From assembly GCA_016291495.1 (NCBI GenBank), contig JAEEXI010000001.1, forward strand, positions 1 through 64,000: a stretch of 64,000 bases of DNA. The letters run 5' to 3'. Source of the DNA: Prevotella sp. (GTDB lineage: Bacteria; Bacteroidota; Bacteroidia; Bacteroidales; Bacteroidaceae). The position numbers and the translations under genes are program-made. Shown here in pieces: positions 22,697 through 34,600 of the stretch; positions within the stretch are counted from its first letter, which is position 1; each line of letters starts with the position of its first letter. The notes under the pieces are model-generated. The model was not told the origin of the DNA, made no database searches, and saw nothing but the letters and a program-made list of their open reading frames with translations.

Positions 22697-25051
22697 ATGA
22701 TTTACAAGATTTATTACGAGGGCAAGCGGAAGTTTGCCCTCCCCATCAAGAACCGTGAGGAACTGATGGCGCTGCGTAACTCACAGAAGAATCTGGAGAA
22801 CCTGAAGAAGGCGCGTCAGGGCGACGAGAAGGCGAAGGCCGACCTGCTGCAATTGGCGTATAACCTGGGACACGTGAATGGTCTGATAGCGGGCTGTAAG
22901 AGTATCGGTAGTTACTTCTTCCACGATGTGGACTGCTATGGAAGTGAAGAGTCTGAAGAATTAAAAAACTTGATTCTAAGCAAGAAGGACGAAATTGGCC
23001 TGAAGATGCTGGAACGCTCAGCCAGCGGCGGTTGGCACTTGGTTTGTGAGCGCCGCAAGGGCACTACCATCTTGGAGAATCAGGTGCGTGTAGCTACAAT
23101 CCTGAAAGTGGAAATGGACACCTCAGCAAAGGATTTGCAGCGGGTGGTATTCTCGACCAGTGGTAGCGAGGACGACCTGCCTTATCTGGACGACTGTCTG
23201 TTTACAGAGCCGATGACGGCAGAGGAGTGTGAGGCTGAATACGGGCGGCTGAAGGTGCGTGTGATGCGCAAGCAGGAGCAGGTGCCGGCAGGTGCGAAGA
23301 AAGCCAACAAACACTATCGCCCGTGGGAGGAAGAGAAGGCTGATGGGAGAGGTAAGAAGGCTGAGGTAAGAAGTAAGATGGAAAGGCTACGGGTAGGCGA
23401 CTGTAAGTCGGGAATGGAGGTGAGAGGTATAGATGTAAGTCCTTCGGCCATCGATGTGCGTGTCAGGTATATTGCGCAGGGCGTGATGAAAGAGAAGGGA
23501 CTTGTGGAGAGCGACTTCCTGGCTGAAGGCGGCCGGCATACGACGGTGAAGATTCTGCTGAGCGGTGTCACACAGCTGTTGACGAAGGCCGAGGTAAACG
23601 GGGTGCTGGCAGAACTGATGCCCGACCATTGGCAGGATGAGAACATCCAGCAGTTGGTGAACGACTTCTATGAGAACTACACAAATCCCAACCAGAAGCT
23701 CTTCAAATATCAGGAGCAGCTGTTTACGGAGAGCATGCGGATAAGTGACGGAGGACGGCAGACATCAGATACGAGTACGCAGACCTCTGTGCCGCCCGTG
23801 ATGCCGAATAAGCTGCCCAAGTTGATCGCGCTGCTGACATCGAAGACGCCTGAGATTTACAAGCCTGCTGTGGCACATGCAGTATTTCCGCCGCTGGCGA
23901 CGCACCTGTGTGAGGTCAGGTTTACCTATACCGACCAGAAAGAATACGAAGCCACGCTGATGAACTGCCTGATGGCTGGAACAGGAGCCGGCAAGGGATG
24001 TATCGACGATCCTATCCGTCACATTATGGCTGACATCAAGCGACGCGACGAGGAGAACGAGCGCCGGGAGGCTGAATGGAAGAATGAATGTCTGCAGAAG
24101 GGTGCCAACAAGGACAAACCGGCAAGGCCTGAGGGACTGATTATCCAGATGATCGACCCGGATATGACGAAGCCTGCCCTCGTGACCAGAATGCACGAGG
24201 CAGAGAACCACTTCGTATATGTGAAGCTGAACGAGCTCGACCTGTTTGAGCAGCTGAAGGGACAGACGGGCAAGCAACATTTCCAGCTGATGTGCCTGGC
24301 ATTCGACCCAGGGGCAGAGTACGGTCAGACGCGCGTAGGTACGCAAAGCGTGACCGCCCGCCCACAATGCCGCTTCAACTGGAACGCCTGCACGACGGTG
24401 CTGAAAGGTCGCCGCTTCTTCAACAAGGTATTAACCGACGGTCCTATCTCACGCATCAATTTCTGTACGATTCCAGAACAGGAGATTGGAGCCGAACAGC
24501 CTGTCTATGGAAAGTATGATCTGGCGTTCGACGAGGCGTTGCGACCCTATATCGAAAACCTTGTGTCGGCTCGCGGACTGACAGACTGCCGGGAGGCCTT
24601 CAACCTGGCTAAGAAACTGCAGCAGGAGTGTGCGGAGTTTGCCCAACTGTCGCAGTCTATGGTCTATTGGAATCTCAGCCATCGTGCCTGTGTCATCGCC
24701 TGGTTGAAGGCTTGTGTGCTGTATGTGGCAAACGGTAAAAAGTGGGAGAAAAGCATCGAGGACTTTATCCGGTGGTCGCTGAACTACGACCTGTGGTGCA
24801 AGATGCAGTTCTTCGGTGAGGCCATCGAGAAGGCCAACAGCGGTGACGATGCACGTATCGGAAAACGCGGTCCGCAGAACTTGCTGAACCTGTTGCCCGA
24901 CGAGTTCACACTCGATGATGCCAAGCGGGTGCGCCAGCAGCAGGGGATGACCAACGAAGGATATCTCGCCATCAAGATGATTCGTACGTGGGTGAATCGG
25001 GGTTATGTGATACAGAATACAGAATACAGTTTTAAAAAGAGCAAGAAATGA
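22697..25051 (+). CDS. BT4734/BF3469 family (VirE N-terminal) protein with DUF3987-like ATPase region
   Basis: The 784-aa protein has a BT4734-type N-terminal domain (about 60-190: NGLIAGCKSIGSYFFHDVD, SASGGWHLVCERRKG, DLQRVVFSTSGSEDDLPYLD), which resembles the primase-polymerase-like part of VirE-type proteins. A P-loop-like AGTGAGKG lies near 426-433 and leads an ATPase-like region (LIIQMIDPDMTKPAL, TQSVTARPQCRFNWN, DGPISRINFCTIPEQE). Such proteins probably act in replication of mobile DNA but are poorly studied. Two stretches come from dispersed repeats: a Lys/Arg-rich segment near 215-240 (GGTAAGAAGGCTGAGG type) and the last 14 residues (VIQNTEYSFKKSKK), made from the GATACAGAATACAG arm. 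It overlaps the next gene by 4 nt. Confidence 0.75.
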   Translation: MIYKIYYEGKRKFALPIKNREELMALRNSQKNLENLKKARQGDEKAKADLLQLAYNLGHVNGLIAGCKSIGSYFFHDVDCYGSEESEELKNLILSKKDEIGLKMLERSASGGWHLVCERRKGTTILENQVRVATILKVEMDTSAKDLQRVVFSTSGSEDDLPYLDDCLFTEPMTAEECEAEYGRLKVRVMRKQEQVPAGAKKANKHYRPWEEEKADGRGKKAEVRSKMERLRVGDCKSGMEVRGIDVSPSAIDVRVRYIAQGVMKEKGLVESDFLAEGGRHTTVKILLSGVTQLLTKAEVNGVLAELMPDHWQDENIQQLVNDFYENYTNPNQKLFKYQEQLFTESMRISDGGRQTSDTSTQTSVPPVMPNKLPKLIALLTSKTPEIYKPAVAHAVFPPLATHLCEVRFTYTDQKEYEATLMNCLMAGTGAGKGCIDDPIRHIMADIKRRDEENERREAEWKNECLQKGANKDKPARPEGLIIQMIDPDMTKPALVTRMHEAENHFVYVKLNELDLFEQLKGQTGKQHFQLMCLAFDPGAEYGQTRVGTQSVTARPQCRFNWNACTTVLKGRRFFNKVLTDGPISRINFCTIPEQEIGAEQPVYGKYDLAFDEALRPYIENLVSARGLTDCREAFNLAKKLQQECAEFAQLSQSMVYWNLSHRACVIAWLKACVLYVANGKKWEKSIEDFIRWSLNYDLWCKMQFFGEAIEKANSGDDARIGKRGPQNLLNLLPDEFTLDDAKRVRQQQGMTNEGYLAIKMIRTWVNRGYVIQNTEYSFKKSKK

Positions 25052-25506
25052 TGAAACAAGCAAGAGGATTGCGGAACAATAATCCGCTGAACATTATCAA
25101 AAGTCCACGAATTGAGTGGCAGGGTGAGGTGAAACCAAGTACGGACAGAAACTTCGCCCAGTTTGAAACGATGGGTTACGGCTGCAGGGCAGCCCTGAAA
25201 CTCCTGAGGACGTACTACACGAAATACGGCTGCACGACGCTGAGCATGATCATCCGTCGCTGGGCTCCAGAGTCGGAGAACAACGTGAGGGCATATATCC
25301 AGACGGTGAGTCAGTTGACGGGTATCGGACCGCATACACTGCTGCCTCCGATGAAGGAGGAGACGAAGACGGTGTGGTGTGACATCGTGCTGGCCATGGC
25401 GAGTGTGGAGTGTGGGCTGAATGCCCTGGGGCGTGAACAGTTGGCACCGTCTATCGAAGTTGGGTGGCAACTTCTAAGGGAAAAGGGAAGAGTGAAAAGT
25501 GAATAA
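25048..25506 (+). CDS. P5-like structural protein / muramidase-fold protein
   Basis: The 152-aa protein starts RGLRNNNPLNI after MMKQA, the mark of Bacteroidales proteins annotated as structural protein P5, related to phage lytic transglycosylase folds. QFETMGYGCRAALKLLRTYY and TISxxIxRWAPxSEN-like (MIIRRWAPESENN) segments agree. It would bind or cut peptidoglycan. Its ATG overlaps the stop of the BT4734-family gene. The last residues (REKGRVKSE) are encoded by a dispersed GAAGAGTGAAAAGTGAA repeat, so the natural C-terminus may have been replaced. Confidence 0.75.
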   Translation: MMKQARGLRNNNPLNIIKSPRIEWQGEVKPSTDRNFAQFETMGYGCRAALKLLRTYYTKYGCTTLSMIIRRWAPESENNVRAYIQTVSQLTGIGPHTLLPPMKEETKTVWCDIVLAMASVECGLNALGREQLAPSIEVGWQLLREKGRVKSE

Positions 25507-25590
25507 TCTGGCTTCGCCAGTGAAAGAGGTGAGAGGTGAGAGGTAAGAGGTAAGAGGTGAGAATCTGGCTTCGCCGGAGATGGCTGATGT
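25495..25590. repeat. CTGGCTTCGCC / GAGGTGAGAGG repeat cluster
   Basis: Two copies of CTGGCTTCGCC (25508 and 25566) flank a run of GAGGTGAGAGGTAAGAGG units. The cluster is the reverse-complement relative of 8880-8950 and ends the P5 reading frame. Confidence 0.6.
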
Positions 25591-25646
25591 CTGAGGGCTG
25601 ATGCAAAAAAAATGGGAAGAATGTGCTTTATTTCGCAGAAATAATG

Positions 25647-25654
25647 TATTTTTG
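25647..25654 (+). promoter_or_regulatory. -7 box of the plus-strand surface operon
   Basis: TATTTTTG lies 31 nt before the ATG of the 3299-aa gene and matches TAnnTTTG. A partial TTTA element lies upstream at 25627-25630. Confidence 0.6.
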
Positions 25655-25685
25655 CAAAATAACTAAGAAAATAAAACTATAATAT

Positions 25686-28600
25686 ATGAAAGCAAAAGAC
25701 AGATTATTGCTACTGCCTGTGCTGCTGTTGATGCTGCTAGTGGGCTGGACTCCAGAGGCTTTGGCCTGCGAACTGGAACAATCTTATAACTACGTGGTGA
25801 TGCTGCAAGGCTCGAATCAGCTGAACATCAAGCTGCCGCTCTACGACAAGGACGGCAGCGACTGCTGGCTGGTAGAGGGCAACGTATATATCCAGATTGA
25901 GGGTCAGGAGAAGGAAATGCTCTTCCACTGCACATCGCAGACGGATATCGGCAGCGACGACTATGCCCCATATATTTATTGCTATGCGGGCGTGGACGGT
26001 ACGATGGTGCTGAACCGTGCGCGTGGTAATAGTAAGGTGACCATAGGAAGGAGTCTGATGTTTACGACTTGTCCCTGTGTGGAGAACAAGGAGTATGCGC
26101 TTGTTGACCTGATGTGGACCATCCCCAGCAAATACCGCGGAAAGACTGTGACGATATCGTGGTACATCCACCACAACGGAAATACGGGTGAGTCCGACAA
26201 GACGATTGATGTCAAGCCGACGACCTTGACGATTCCATCCGCTCCTGACGAAATCGTGCCTACGGTGATGGACCCCATTATCGCGTTTGATGCCGGCAAG
26301 CCCAACCAGATGATGGTGCCCTATATGATGCCAACCACCAATATAGAAGACATCTGGGCGTACTATTCCTATTACAATACCACTACCTCCGGGTTTACGC
26401 CGAAAATAGCCCAGCTGGATAAGAGCAAGACGTCGGACTTCCTGTATCTGCCTGCCGATGTGCGCGTCAAGAGTTTCTATGTCACCGCCAAATACAAGAA
26501 CAGTGAGGGAGACGAGGTGAAGACCTCTTCGACGGATATTGACCTGCCCATCCTGCACCATGCCAAGAATCTGACGGCATCGTTGAAGGAGAACGGCCAT
26601 GTGGAGGTGAAGTGGAATATTGAATACCCTGAGTGGAAAGACCTGTCGGATAATGACAGCTGGGAGATTCAGCGCAACCTGAGCGGATCGCCTAGCAACA
26701 CGCAATGGATGACGATAGGCCAGCTGGAGTACGATCCGAAGGCTACGCAATATACGTTTGAGGACGAGAGCTTCCTGTCGTTATATGAGTGTAATCGCGT
26801 ATACTACCGTGTGCGCCGTGCTGTGACGGCTGTGTGGAACTGGTGCGACGGCAGCGGCTACGCCCAGACGGTGCTGAACGACATTCCTGCGCTGCCTGCC
26901 GTAGTAGGCGGAACGGTGAGCCGGGCGGGCAATTGGACCGAAAGCGGCCACGGGGTGACCGTACAATTCAATATGGGCTGGCCCGCAGATGTATGTGTCC
27001 TGCGAAATGCCGAGGACTGGAAAAACTTTGTCCAACGGGTGAATAACGGTGAGTCTGTCGATGCCATCATGGTGGCCGATATCGATTTGGGTACTGAGCC
27101 TCTTGTGATGGCGGGCATCAGTAATGCCCCTTATCAGGGAACCTTCGAGGGCAACGGCCACACGCTGACCTTCAACCCTTCGACCATCAATGAGGATTAT
27201 GCTGCTCCCTTCCGCTATGTGGGCAATGCCACTATAAGCAACCTGTATACAAAGGGTGCTATCACCACCAGTGGAAAGTATGCCGCCGGACTGGTAGGTT
27301 ATGTGGTCAGAAGCAGTACGCTAAACATGGAGAATTGTATCTCGTCGGTCAACCTTAAAAGCACGGTGGACGGCGAAGCCAATATCGGCGGTTTCGTGGG
27401 GCTTACCATGCCATCTACACAGGTCAATATTAGAAACAGCCTGTTTAACGGAAGCATTGAGGGTGAGCATTGCCACCATAACGGCGGACTGGTAGGATTA
27501 GCCTATTATGCTGTGTCTATTCAAAACTGTCTTTTTGCTCCGTCGAAGCTGAATACGAGCCTGGATGGCTGTGAGACGTTTGTCATTACGAAAGCCGGGT
27601 CATTGCTTAAAGTCTCCAATTCCGCCTATACGGCTACTTACGGAGGCGTGCCGAGTTCGAGTGCAGCGATTGATGCGAAGACTATGGCTGCCGAAGCATT
27701 GAGGGACTATCTGGGTGAAGGTTGGATGGTATCGGAAGGTAAGGTGGTGCCCATCGTTCAGGTCAGTTCGAATAATTACAACACCCTGCTTTGGGATAAC
27801 CTTGCCAAGGTGGTGCTCAACATCGACAAGATGGTGGGCGACGAGGTACGCTATACCGAACGCCACGAGTTGACCAACGACGAGCGCAAGGCAGGAAAGG
27901 TGAACATAGACCTGAAGACGGCCTGTGTAGACCACCGCTTCCGCATGATCGTGGAGCGGGGTGACTCGAAGTTGCCCGTATCGACAGCTAAAGATACGCC
28001 GATTGAGAAGACCGAGACCGGCGAGGAGGCCATCTATAAGTTTGACAACAACGTGGTGCTGAGCCAGGCGAAGGTGGACACCCTGCAGAACGGTGTCAAG
28101 CTGTCGTGGGAGGCAGCGCGCGGACAGGCCGACTACTACCGCATCCTTCGTTACGACAAGATGACGCCTGAGACGGTGGACACGCTGCAGAATAATTATA
28201 CGCAGACAACCTATGTGGACTACTCAGTGCGTCCGCAGCACAGCTATATGTTCATCATCGAGGGTGTTACCCAGTGTGAGGGAGACAACATCAGTAAGGT
28301 GACGGTAGAAGGCGGCTGCCGCCCGACGGGAATGGTGCGCGGCTATGTGCGTCTGCCTAACGGTACCGGACTGCCAGGCTATACCGTGACTGCCCAGCCT
28401 GTAGGCGGCATCCCTGGCGCAGTGGTGCGCACGTGTGTGACTGACAAAACGGGATTCTTCGAGATAGACAGCCTCGTGTATGTGAAGTATGGCGAATACA
28501 TGCTATCAGTGAGCGACCCCACGGGAGAGGCCTCGTTTACCTCGAAGAGCGTCACCTTCGACGATAACGTCAACCTGCAGACGAACATCAACTTCACCCA

Positions 28601-31600
28601 ACCCAACTACTACATCTTCTCAGGCTACGTGCTGTATGAAGGCTCGAGCATCCCCGTATCGGACGTGCACTTCCTGCGCGACGGCCAGGAGGTGGTGAAC
28701 GCCTCGGGTAAGCCTGTCACCACCGACAATCACGGTGCCTTCTCGGTGAGCGTGCCGCAGGGCAGCCACCGGATACAGATTGTGAAGAAGGGTCACGTGT
28801 TCAAGGACAAGGGCTTCTTTATCACCCCTGACGCCAAGCCCGACTCGACGTGGCACAACTGGACGAAGAGCGTGAGCGAAGTCTATCTGTGGGACCAGAC
28901 GAAGGTAACGCTCCAAGGACGTGTCGTGGGTGGTAAGGACCAGGGCGAGTTGGAATTGGGCAAGTCGCTGTCGAAGAACAACCTGGGCGACGACCTGACC
29001 CTTGTTTTCCAGTTGGAGGGCGACAACACGTCGTGGATGGTGCGCGACCAGTTGGACGGTACGGTGACGGAACGTCACGAGACCATCGTCCACGGCAAGA
29101 GCGACACCACCCACGTGGATACCTATCGCCACCGCATCGTGATTCACCCTGACGTGAAGACTGGCGAATACCAGTTGCCGCTCTATCCTGTGAAATACAA
29201 GGTGACGGAAATCTATGCCAAGGGCTATCCGACGCTCTTCCAGACGGGTATGGTCAGCGAGACACTCGACCTGAACCGCTATGCCGACGGCGACACGGCA
29301 GTCTATAAGCGTGTCTACCACTCAGAGCCCACGCTGGACATCTGGCAGTTTTCCGGCTCGAACGACAATTACTACGGCATCAAGCAATACACTGCGATGG
29401 ACGTGACCGGCAGGCGCGACACCATTCAGGTTTGGCACGACGGCCACTACTCGCTGGGCTATCCCGTCTTCGTGGCTGGAGCCTCTGTGCCCATGATGCT
29501 CTCGGCCCGCGAGGAATATCGCTATAACAATGAACAGCTGGGCGAACTGGACGTCGTACAGCTGAACAGCGGCAAGGTCATCATCAACAACGGACTCATT
29601 GCGAGTGACCATAGTGAGACGCTGGAGCTGGACAAAGACGGACAGGCTACCTACGTCTTCACCCCGCAGAACGCCACCTTCATGCTGAAAGACGAGATGG
29701 CGCTGCGCAGGTTGAAGATGACGCTCCTCTATGACGGCAGCTATTACGACATTAAACCTATCAACGCCTTCATCATGGCCTCGCAACCCAAGTCAGAGGG
29801 ACGACGTATCATAGCCGGACGTAACACCCACCTGATTGACATCCTGCGCGACCCGCCAGGAGGTGCCAGCTACTCTTATATAGAAAGCGGCTCGAAGTTC
29901 AGCTACAGCTATACAGCAGACCTTACCATCTTAGGCGGTGTTGACCTTTCTTTTGGAGTGGGCTACGGCACCAACTTCTATACAGGCGTCGTTGCTGGAG
30001 GCCTGATAGGTGCAGGTACGGAAGCAGGAGCCATCTCGTCATCCACGAATGTCGGCACGCTGACCTATAGTCTTGTGTCAGGCAAATATCAAGACTGGAT
30101 TCACAATTACGAGTTTGAGACCAAGGAGCGCATCTCTACCAGCAGCAATGTCCGTGAGATTGGCGCCAACTCGGACGTCTATATCGGTATGACGGACGAT
30201 GTCATCGTAGAAGACGCCCTTGCCGTCCGCATGGTCAACAGCAAGGGTCTGGAACTGCTGAGGCCGGGACTGGGCAGCACGACGGTGGTCGATGGTCACG
30301 AATACAAGGTGACTGGAACTACTGAGGTGCTGGCGCGTGGCTGGGACGAGACGAAGCAGGACTCCATCTTCCTCATCCGCGACGAGGTGATGCAGTTCTC
30401 TACGAAAATCAGCTCTACCTTCATCCATTCGCAGCACTATCTGGTGGAGGAACTGATTCCGAATCTGATCCGCCAGCGTGACGATATGCTCCTGGACTAT
30501 ACTGCTACGAGCGACTATGCACAGACCCTGGCCAATCAGCAGAAGAGCCCCGTCTATGTCAGCAAGGTGGCGAAAGAGGATGCAACGTTCGGAGCGGAAA
30601 ACTCCTACACCGTCTACTATCCCCAAGGTCAGTCGAACACCTGGAACGACTCTATTCAGGCGCTGAACAGTGAGATTATGACGTGGGCAGGATTCATCAA
30701 GGTCAATGAAAAGGAGAAGCTGGAAGCCCGTGAACTGGTGAAGGTCTATGACTTTGACGGTGCCAGCAGTGTGGACTATAGCGAGACGTTCACCACCAAT
30801 GCAGGTATGCATCGCTATATCCAGCTGCCTACTGCTGTCAATATCGGGGGCGGCAATTTTGGTGCACCCATACAACCTAGCCCCGGCCATACGACACAAA
30901 GCGGAGACCTCTTGAATACCAGCGTTGATTTCGTTGCAGGCGGTGTCAAGTTTACTTTTGGTCTCAGTCCCGTTTTCAACTTCAACTTCAATTACAAGAA
31001 CGGTGTCGACAGCACCTTGACGAAGACCGTGGGCTTCAAGATGGCCTGCTCGCGCAGGTCGAACCTGAGCGTGGCCGTTTACCATGAGAATCCACAAGAT
31101 GAGGCGTATTTCAATGAGCTGAAGAATATAGGCAGCTGGGACGGCATCTACTATTCGCATGTGGAGGAGAACCTGAAGAATATCTACAACGGACGTCCTG
31201 GCAGCAGCAACACCACCAGCTACATTACCAATACGAGTCTCGTGCCACGCTGCCGCAACCTGGTATTCCGTACCCTGGGCGGTGCCACTGCCTCGCCTTG
31301 GGAAGACGAGGTGCGCACCATCATCTATAATCCGGGTACCATATTGGATCAGAAGACCATGGAGATTGACAAGCTGCGCATCTGGGCCAAGGAGGCCAGC
31401 GTGTCGAACGTGCCTTACGGCGAACCAGCGCGCTTTACCATCTACATGACCAACGAGAGTGAGTTCCCCGACCGTGTGACGAGGGATCTGAAGTACTATT
31501 TGGAAGATGCTACGAACGCCGGCGGTGCCAAGGTGCTGGTGGACGGTTTCCCGTTGACGGTGTCCGGTATCGATCTGTGGCTGGAGCCTAACACCGTTCT

Positions 31601-34600
31601 CGAGAAGCAGGTAGAGGTGTATGCCGGTGCAGGATACGATTACGAAGATATAGGCATCTCGCTCTACAACACGGAGGACGCACTGCTTGACTCGAAACGA
31701 GTCAAGACGGTGAACCTCTCTGCCCATTTCGTTCCTGCCGCAGGACCCGTGAACATCTCGAGACCCGGCGACAAGTGGGTGGTAAATACCGAGTCGGCAT
31801 ATGATGAGGAAGAAAAGGCCTATTACTTGCCTGTCCACATCGATGGTTTCGACGTGAACTTCCGCAACTTTGACCACATAGAACTGCAATACAAACTCTC
31901 GACGCAGGGCGACAAGGACTGGGTGAACGTCTGCTCGTACTACCGCGACAACGAAGAGGGTAGGGCGCTGATGGAGCAGGCTTCAGGTGAGCGCCAGCTC
32001 ATCAAGAGCGAGGGTCACATCGATGCTGCCTTCTACGGCGAGAAAGACCCCATTGAGCAATATTACGATATACGTGCCGTAACATATTGCCGACAGGGCA
32101 GCGGCTACCTGACGCGCTCGTCGAACATCATATCGGGTGTGAAGGACACGCGCCGTCCACAGCTCTTCGGAACACCACAGCCAGTGAATGGTATTCTGGG
32201 CATCGGCGATGACATCATCCTGCGCTTCTCGGAACCTATTGCCGGCAACTACCTGTCGCCTGTGAACAACTTCGAGGTGACAGGACATACCAACTCTACC
32301 AACATCTCGCTGTCTTCGGCCCTGCGCTTCAACGGCGAACAGCTGCAAACTGCAGCCTCACAGAGCAACCGCAACCTGAGTGGACGCTCGTTCACCATCG
32401 ATATGATGCTGAATCCTGACGACGACGGCAAGAGCAAGACGTTCTTCAACCACGGCGAGAGTGACCAGTTGCTGGAACTCGGACTGACGGCAGACAATTG
32501 CCTGACGGCAGCCGTCTCGTACGACCAGAGCGTAGCACCAACAGTTTTCACTGCTACGACGCCTTGTAAGTTTGACGGACTGCGCGAGGTGTTCTGTGTC
32601 TTCGATGCCGATACGGAGAAGGGAACGACAGACATTACCTTCTACGACGGCAACAACCAGGTGGGCACCTTCACCTATCCGCGCATCTATGAGGGCAATG
32701 GTGGCTTTGGTCTTGGGAATACCGTTTACAAGCTGCTGAACAGCGACGAGAACTACGCTGGCGAGATGCTGGAATTCCGCCTGTGGAACCACGCCCTGAA
32801 TACGGCAGAGATGAACAGCTACCGCCAGAAACAGCTGACGGGTACGGAGCTGGGCTTGCTCGATAACTACCCGCTGAACGAGGGTGAGGGTAACTTCAGC
32901 TATAACCGTGTATCGGGCGGCAGCGACCTGATGATGTACGGCCATACGTGGAAGATACCTAACGGCATAGCCATGAAGCTGGACGGCGAGAAAGGCTTCC
33001 GCATGGACAGCAAGGCGTTCAACCGCTTCGACCACGAAGACTATACGCTGATGTTCAAGTTCCGCACCAGCGACGACGGCACCCTGCTGGCCAACGGACG
33101 CGGCACAACAGAAGCTGGAAGTAAGTCGCACTTCTGCTTCCATACTCAGAAGGGAGTGCTCAAGCTGAACCTGAGCGGACTGATGCTAAGCAGTGAAAAG
33201 GGCGTGACCGACGGACAGTGGCACCACGTAGTGCTGAGCGTGAACCGTTCGCGCAACGTGGGATGTCTGTATATTGACCAGAAGTTGACGAACACCTTTG
33301 CCGTCGATACGTTGGGCGGTATCAGCGGCAACCTGCTGGCTGCAGGAGCCACCTATCTCGACGCCTCGACCGTAGAGGGTGCCGTCACAGGACACATCGA
33401 CGAGATTGCCATGTATGAAATGGCACTGTCGGAGAATGCCATCAAGGAACTCGCCACCACCACGCCAATAGGCACGGAAAGGGGTATGATGGCCTATCTG
33501 AACTTCTCGGAGAATAAACGCCAGTCGGACAACACCATGAGGCTGATGCCTACGGGTGTGAGCCTACACCGCTATAAAGACCTCACCACAGGCGAGCTGA
33601 CTGCCCAGCGCGACACCATCGTGGCACAGGACGTCGTTGACCGCCTCTTCGACCGTCAGGTCTTTGCCCCCATGCACGACAAGCAGGAGCAGGAGAACAT
33701 CAAGTTCTCGTATGTGGCCGACGGCAAGGACTTGCTGATGAATCTCGACGTGCCTGAGGCAACCATCGAGAAGAGCAATGTCTATATCGTGGTGAAGGGC
33801 GTGACCGACCTGCAGGGCAACCAGATGGCGTCGCCTGTGATGATGGACCTCTATGTCTATCGCAACCCGCTGCGCTGGACAGACAAACACCTGGCGCTGA
33901 CGTCGCGCTATGGTGACGAGCAGACCTTTACGGCAACCATCCAGAACCTGAGCGGCAAGCGCCACAGCTATGAGCTGCAGGGACTTCCCACGTGGATGAA
34001 GGCTTCGACGCTGAGCGGTACCATTAGTGCCCAGGACGAGGAGACCATCACCTTCAGCGTTTCGCCCTATACGAATATCGGCAACTTCGAGGAGATTATC
34101 TACCTGGTGAGCGACGACGGCATGAGCGAACCGCTGCCCATCAGCCTGAAGGTTCGTGGCGAGACACCCGACTGGTCAGTCGACGAAGACTTGTTGCGCA
34201 CCAATATCTCGATGAGCCTGATAGCCCAGGTGAAGATTGACGGCAATGTGGCACGCGACAGCGAAGACCTGCTGGCCGCCTTCAACGAGAACCATCGCCT
34301 GCTGGGTGTGGCACACCTCACCTCAGACATGACGAACGGTGCCAACGACGGATTGGCATTCCTGAACATCTATAACGCTGACTACTCCCAGATTCCGCTG
34401 AGCTTCGAGTACTTCGATGCCTCGATGGGTACCATCTACAAGGTGAAGCCCACCAGCGGTACGATCACTTTCCAGAGCAACAGCGTGGTAGGTTCTGCCA
34501 CTGACCCCGTGGCTTTCGTCAGCGAGCGGAACGGCGAGAAGGTGCAGGCCATCCAACTGAAGAAGGGCTGGAACTGGGTATCGTTCAACGTGAAACCTGC

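Noticed and set aside
8649..25506. A complete prophage
   Set aside because: The P5-like, HU-HIG and BT4734-type genes have phage or mobile flavour, but there is no integrase, terminase, portal, capsid or tail gene.
30078..31889. 603-codon open frame on the minus strand inside the giant surface gene
   Set aside because: It is the mirror of a strongly coding plus frame, has no start context and no recognisable domain. The long antisense frames at 25737-26750, 38997-40322, 40335-41408 and 43495-44763 are rejected for the same reason.
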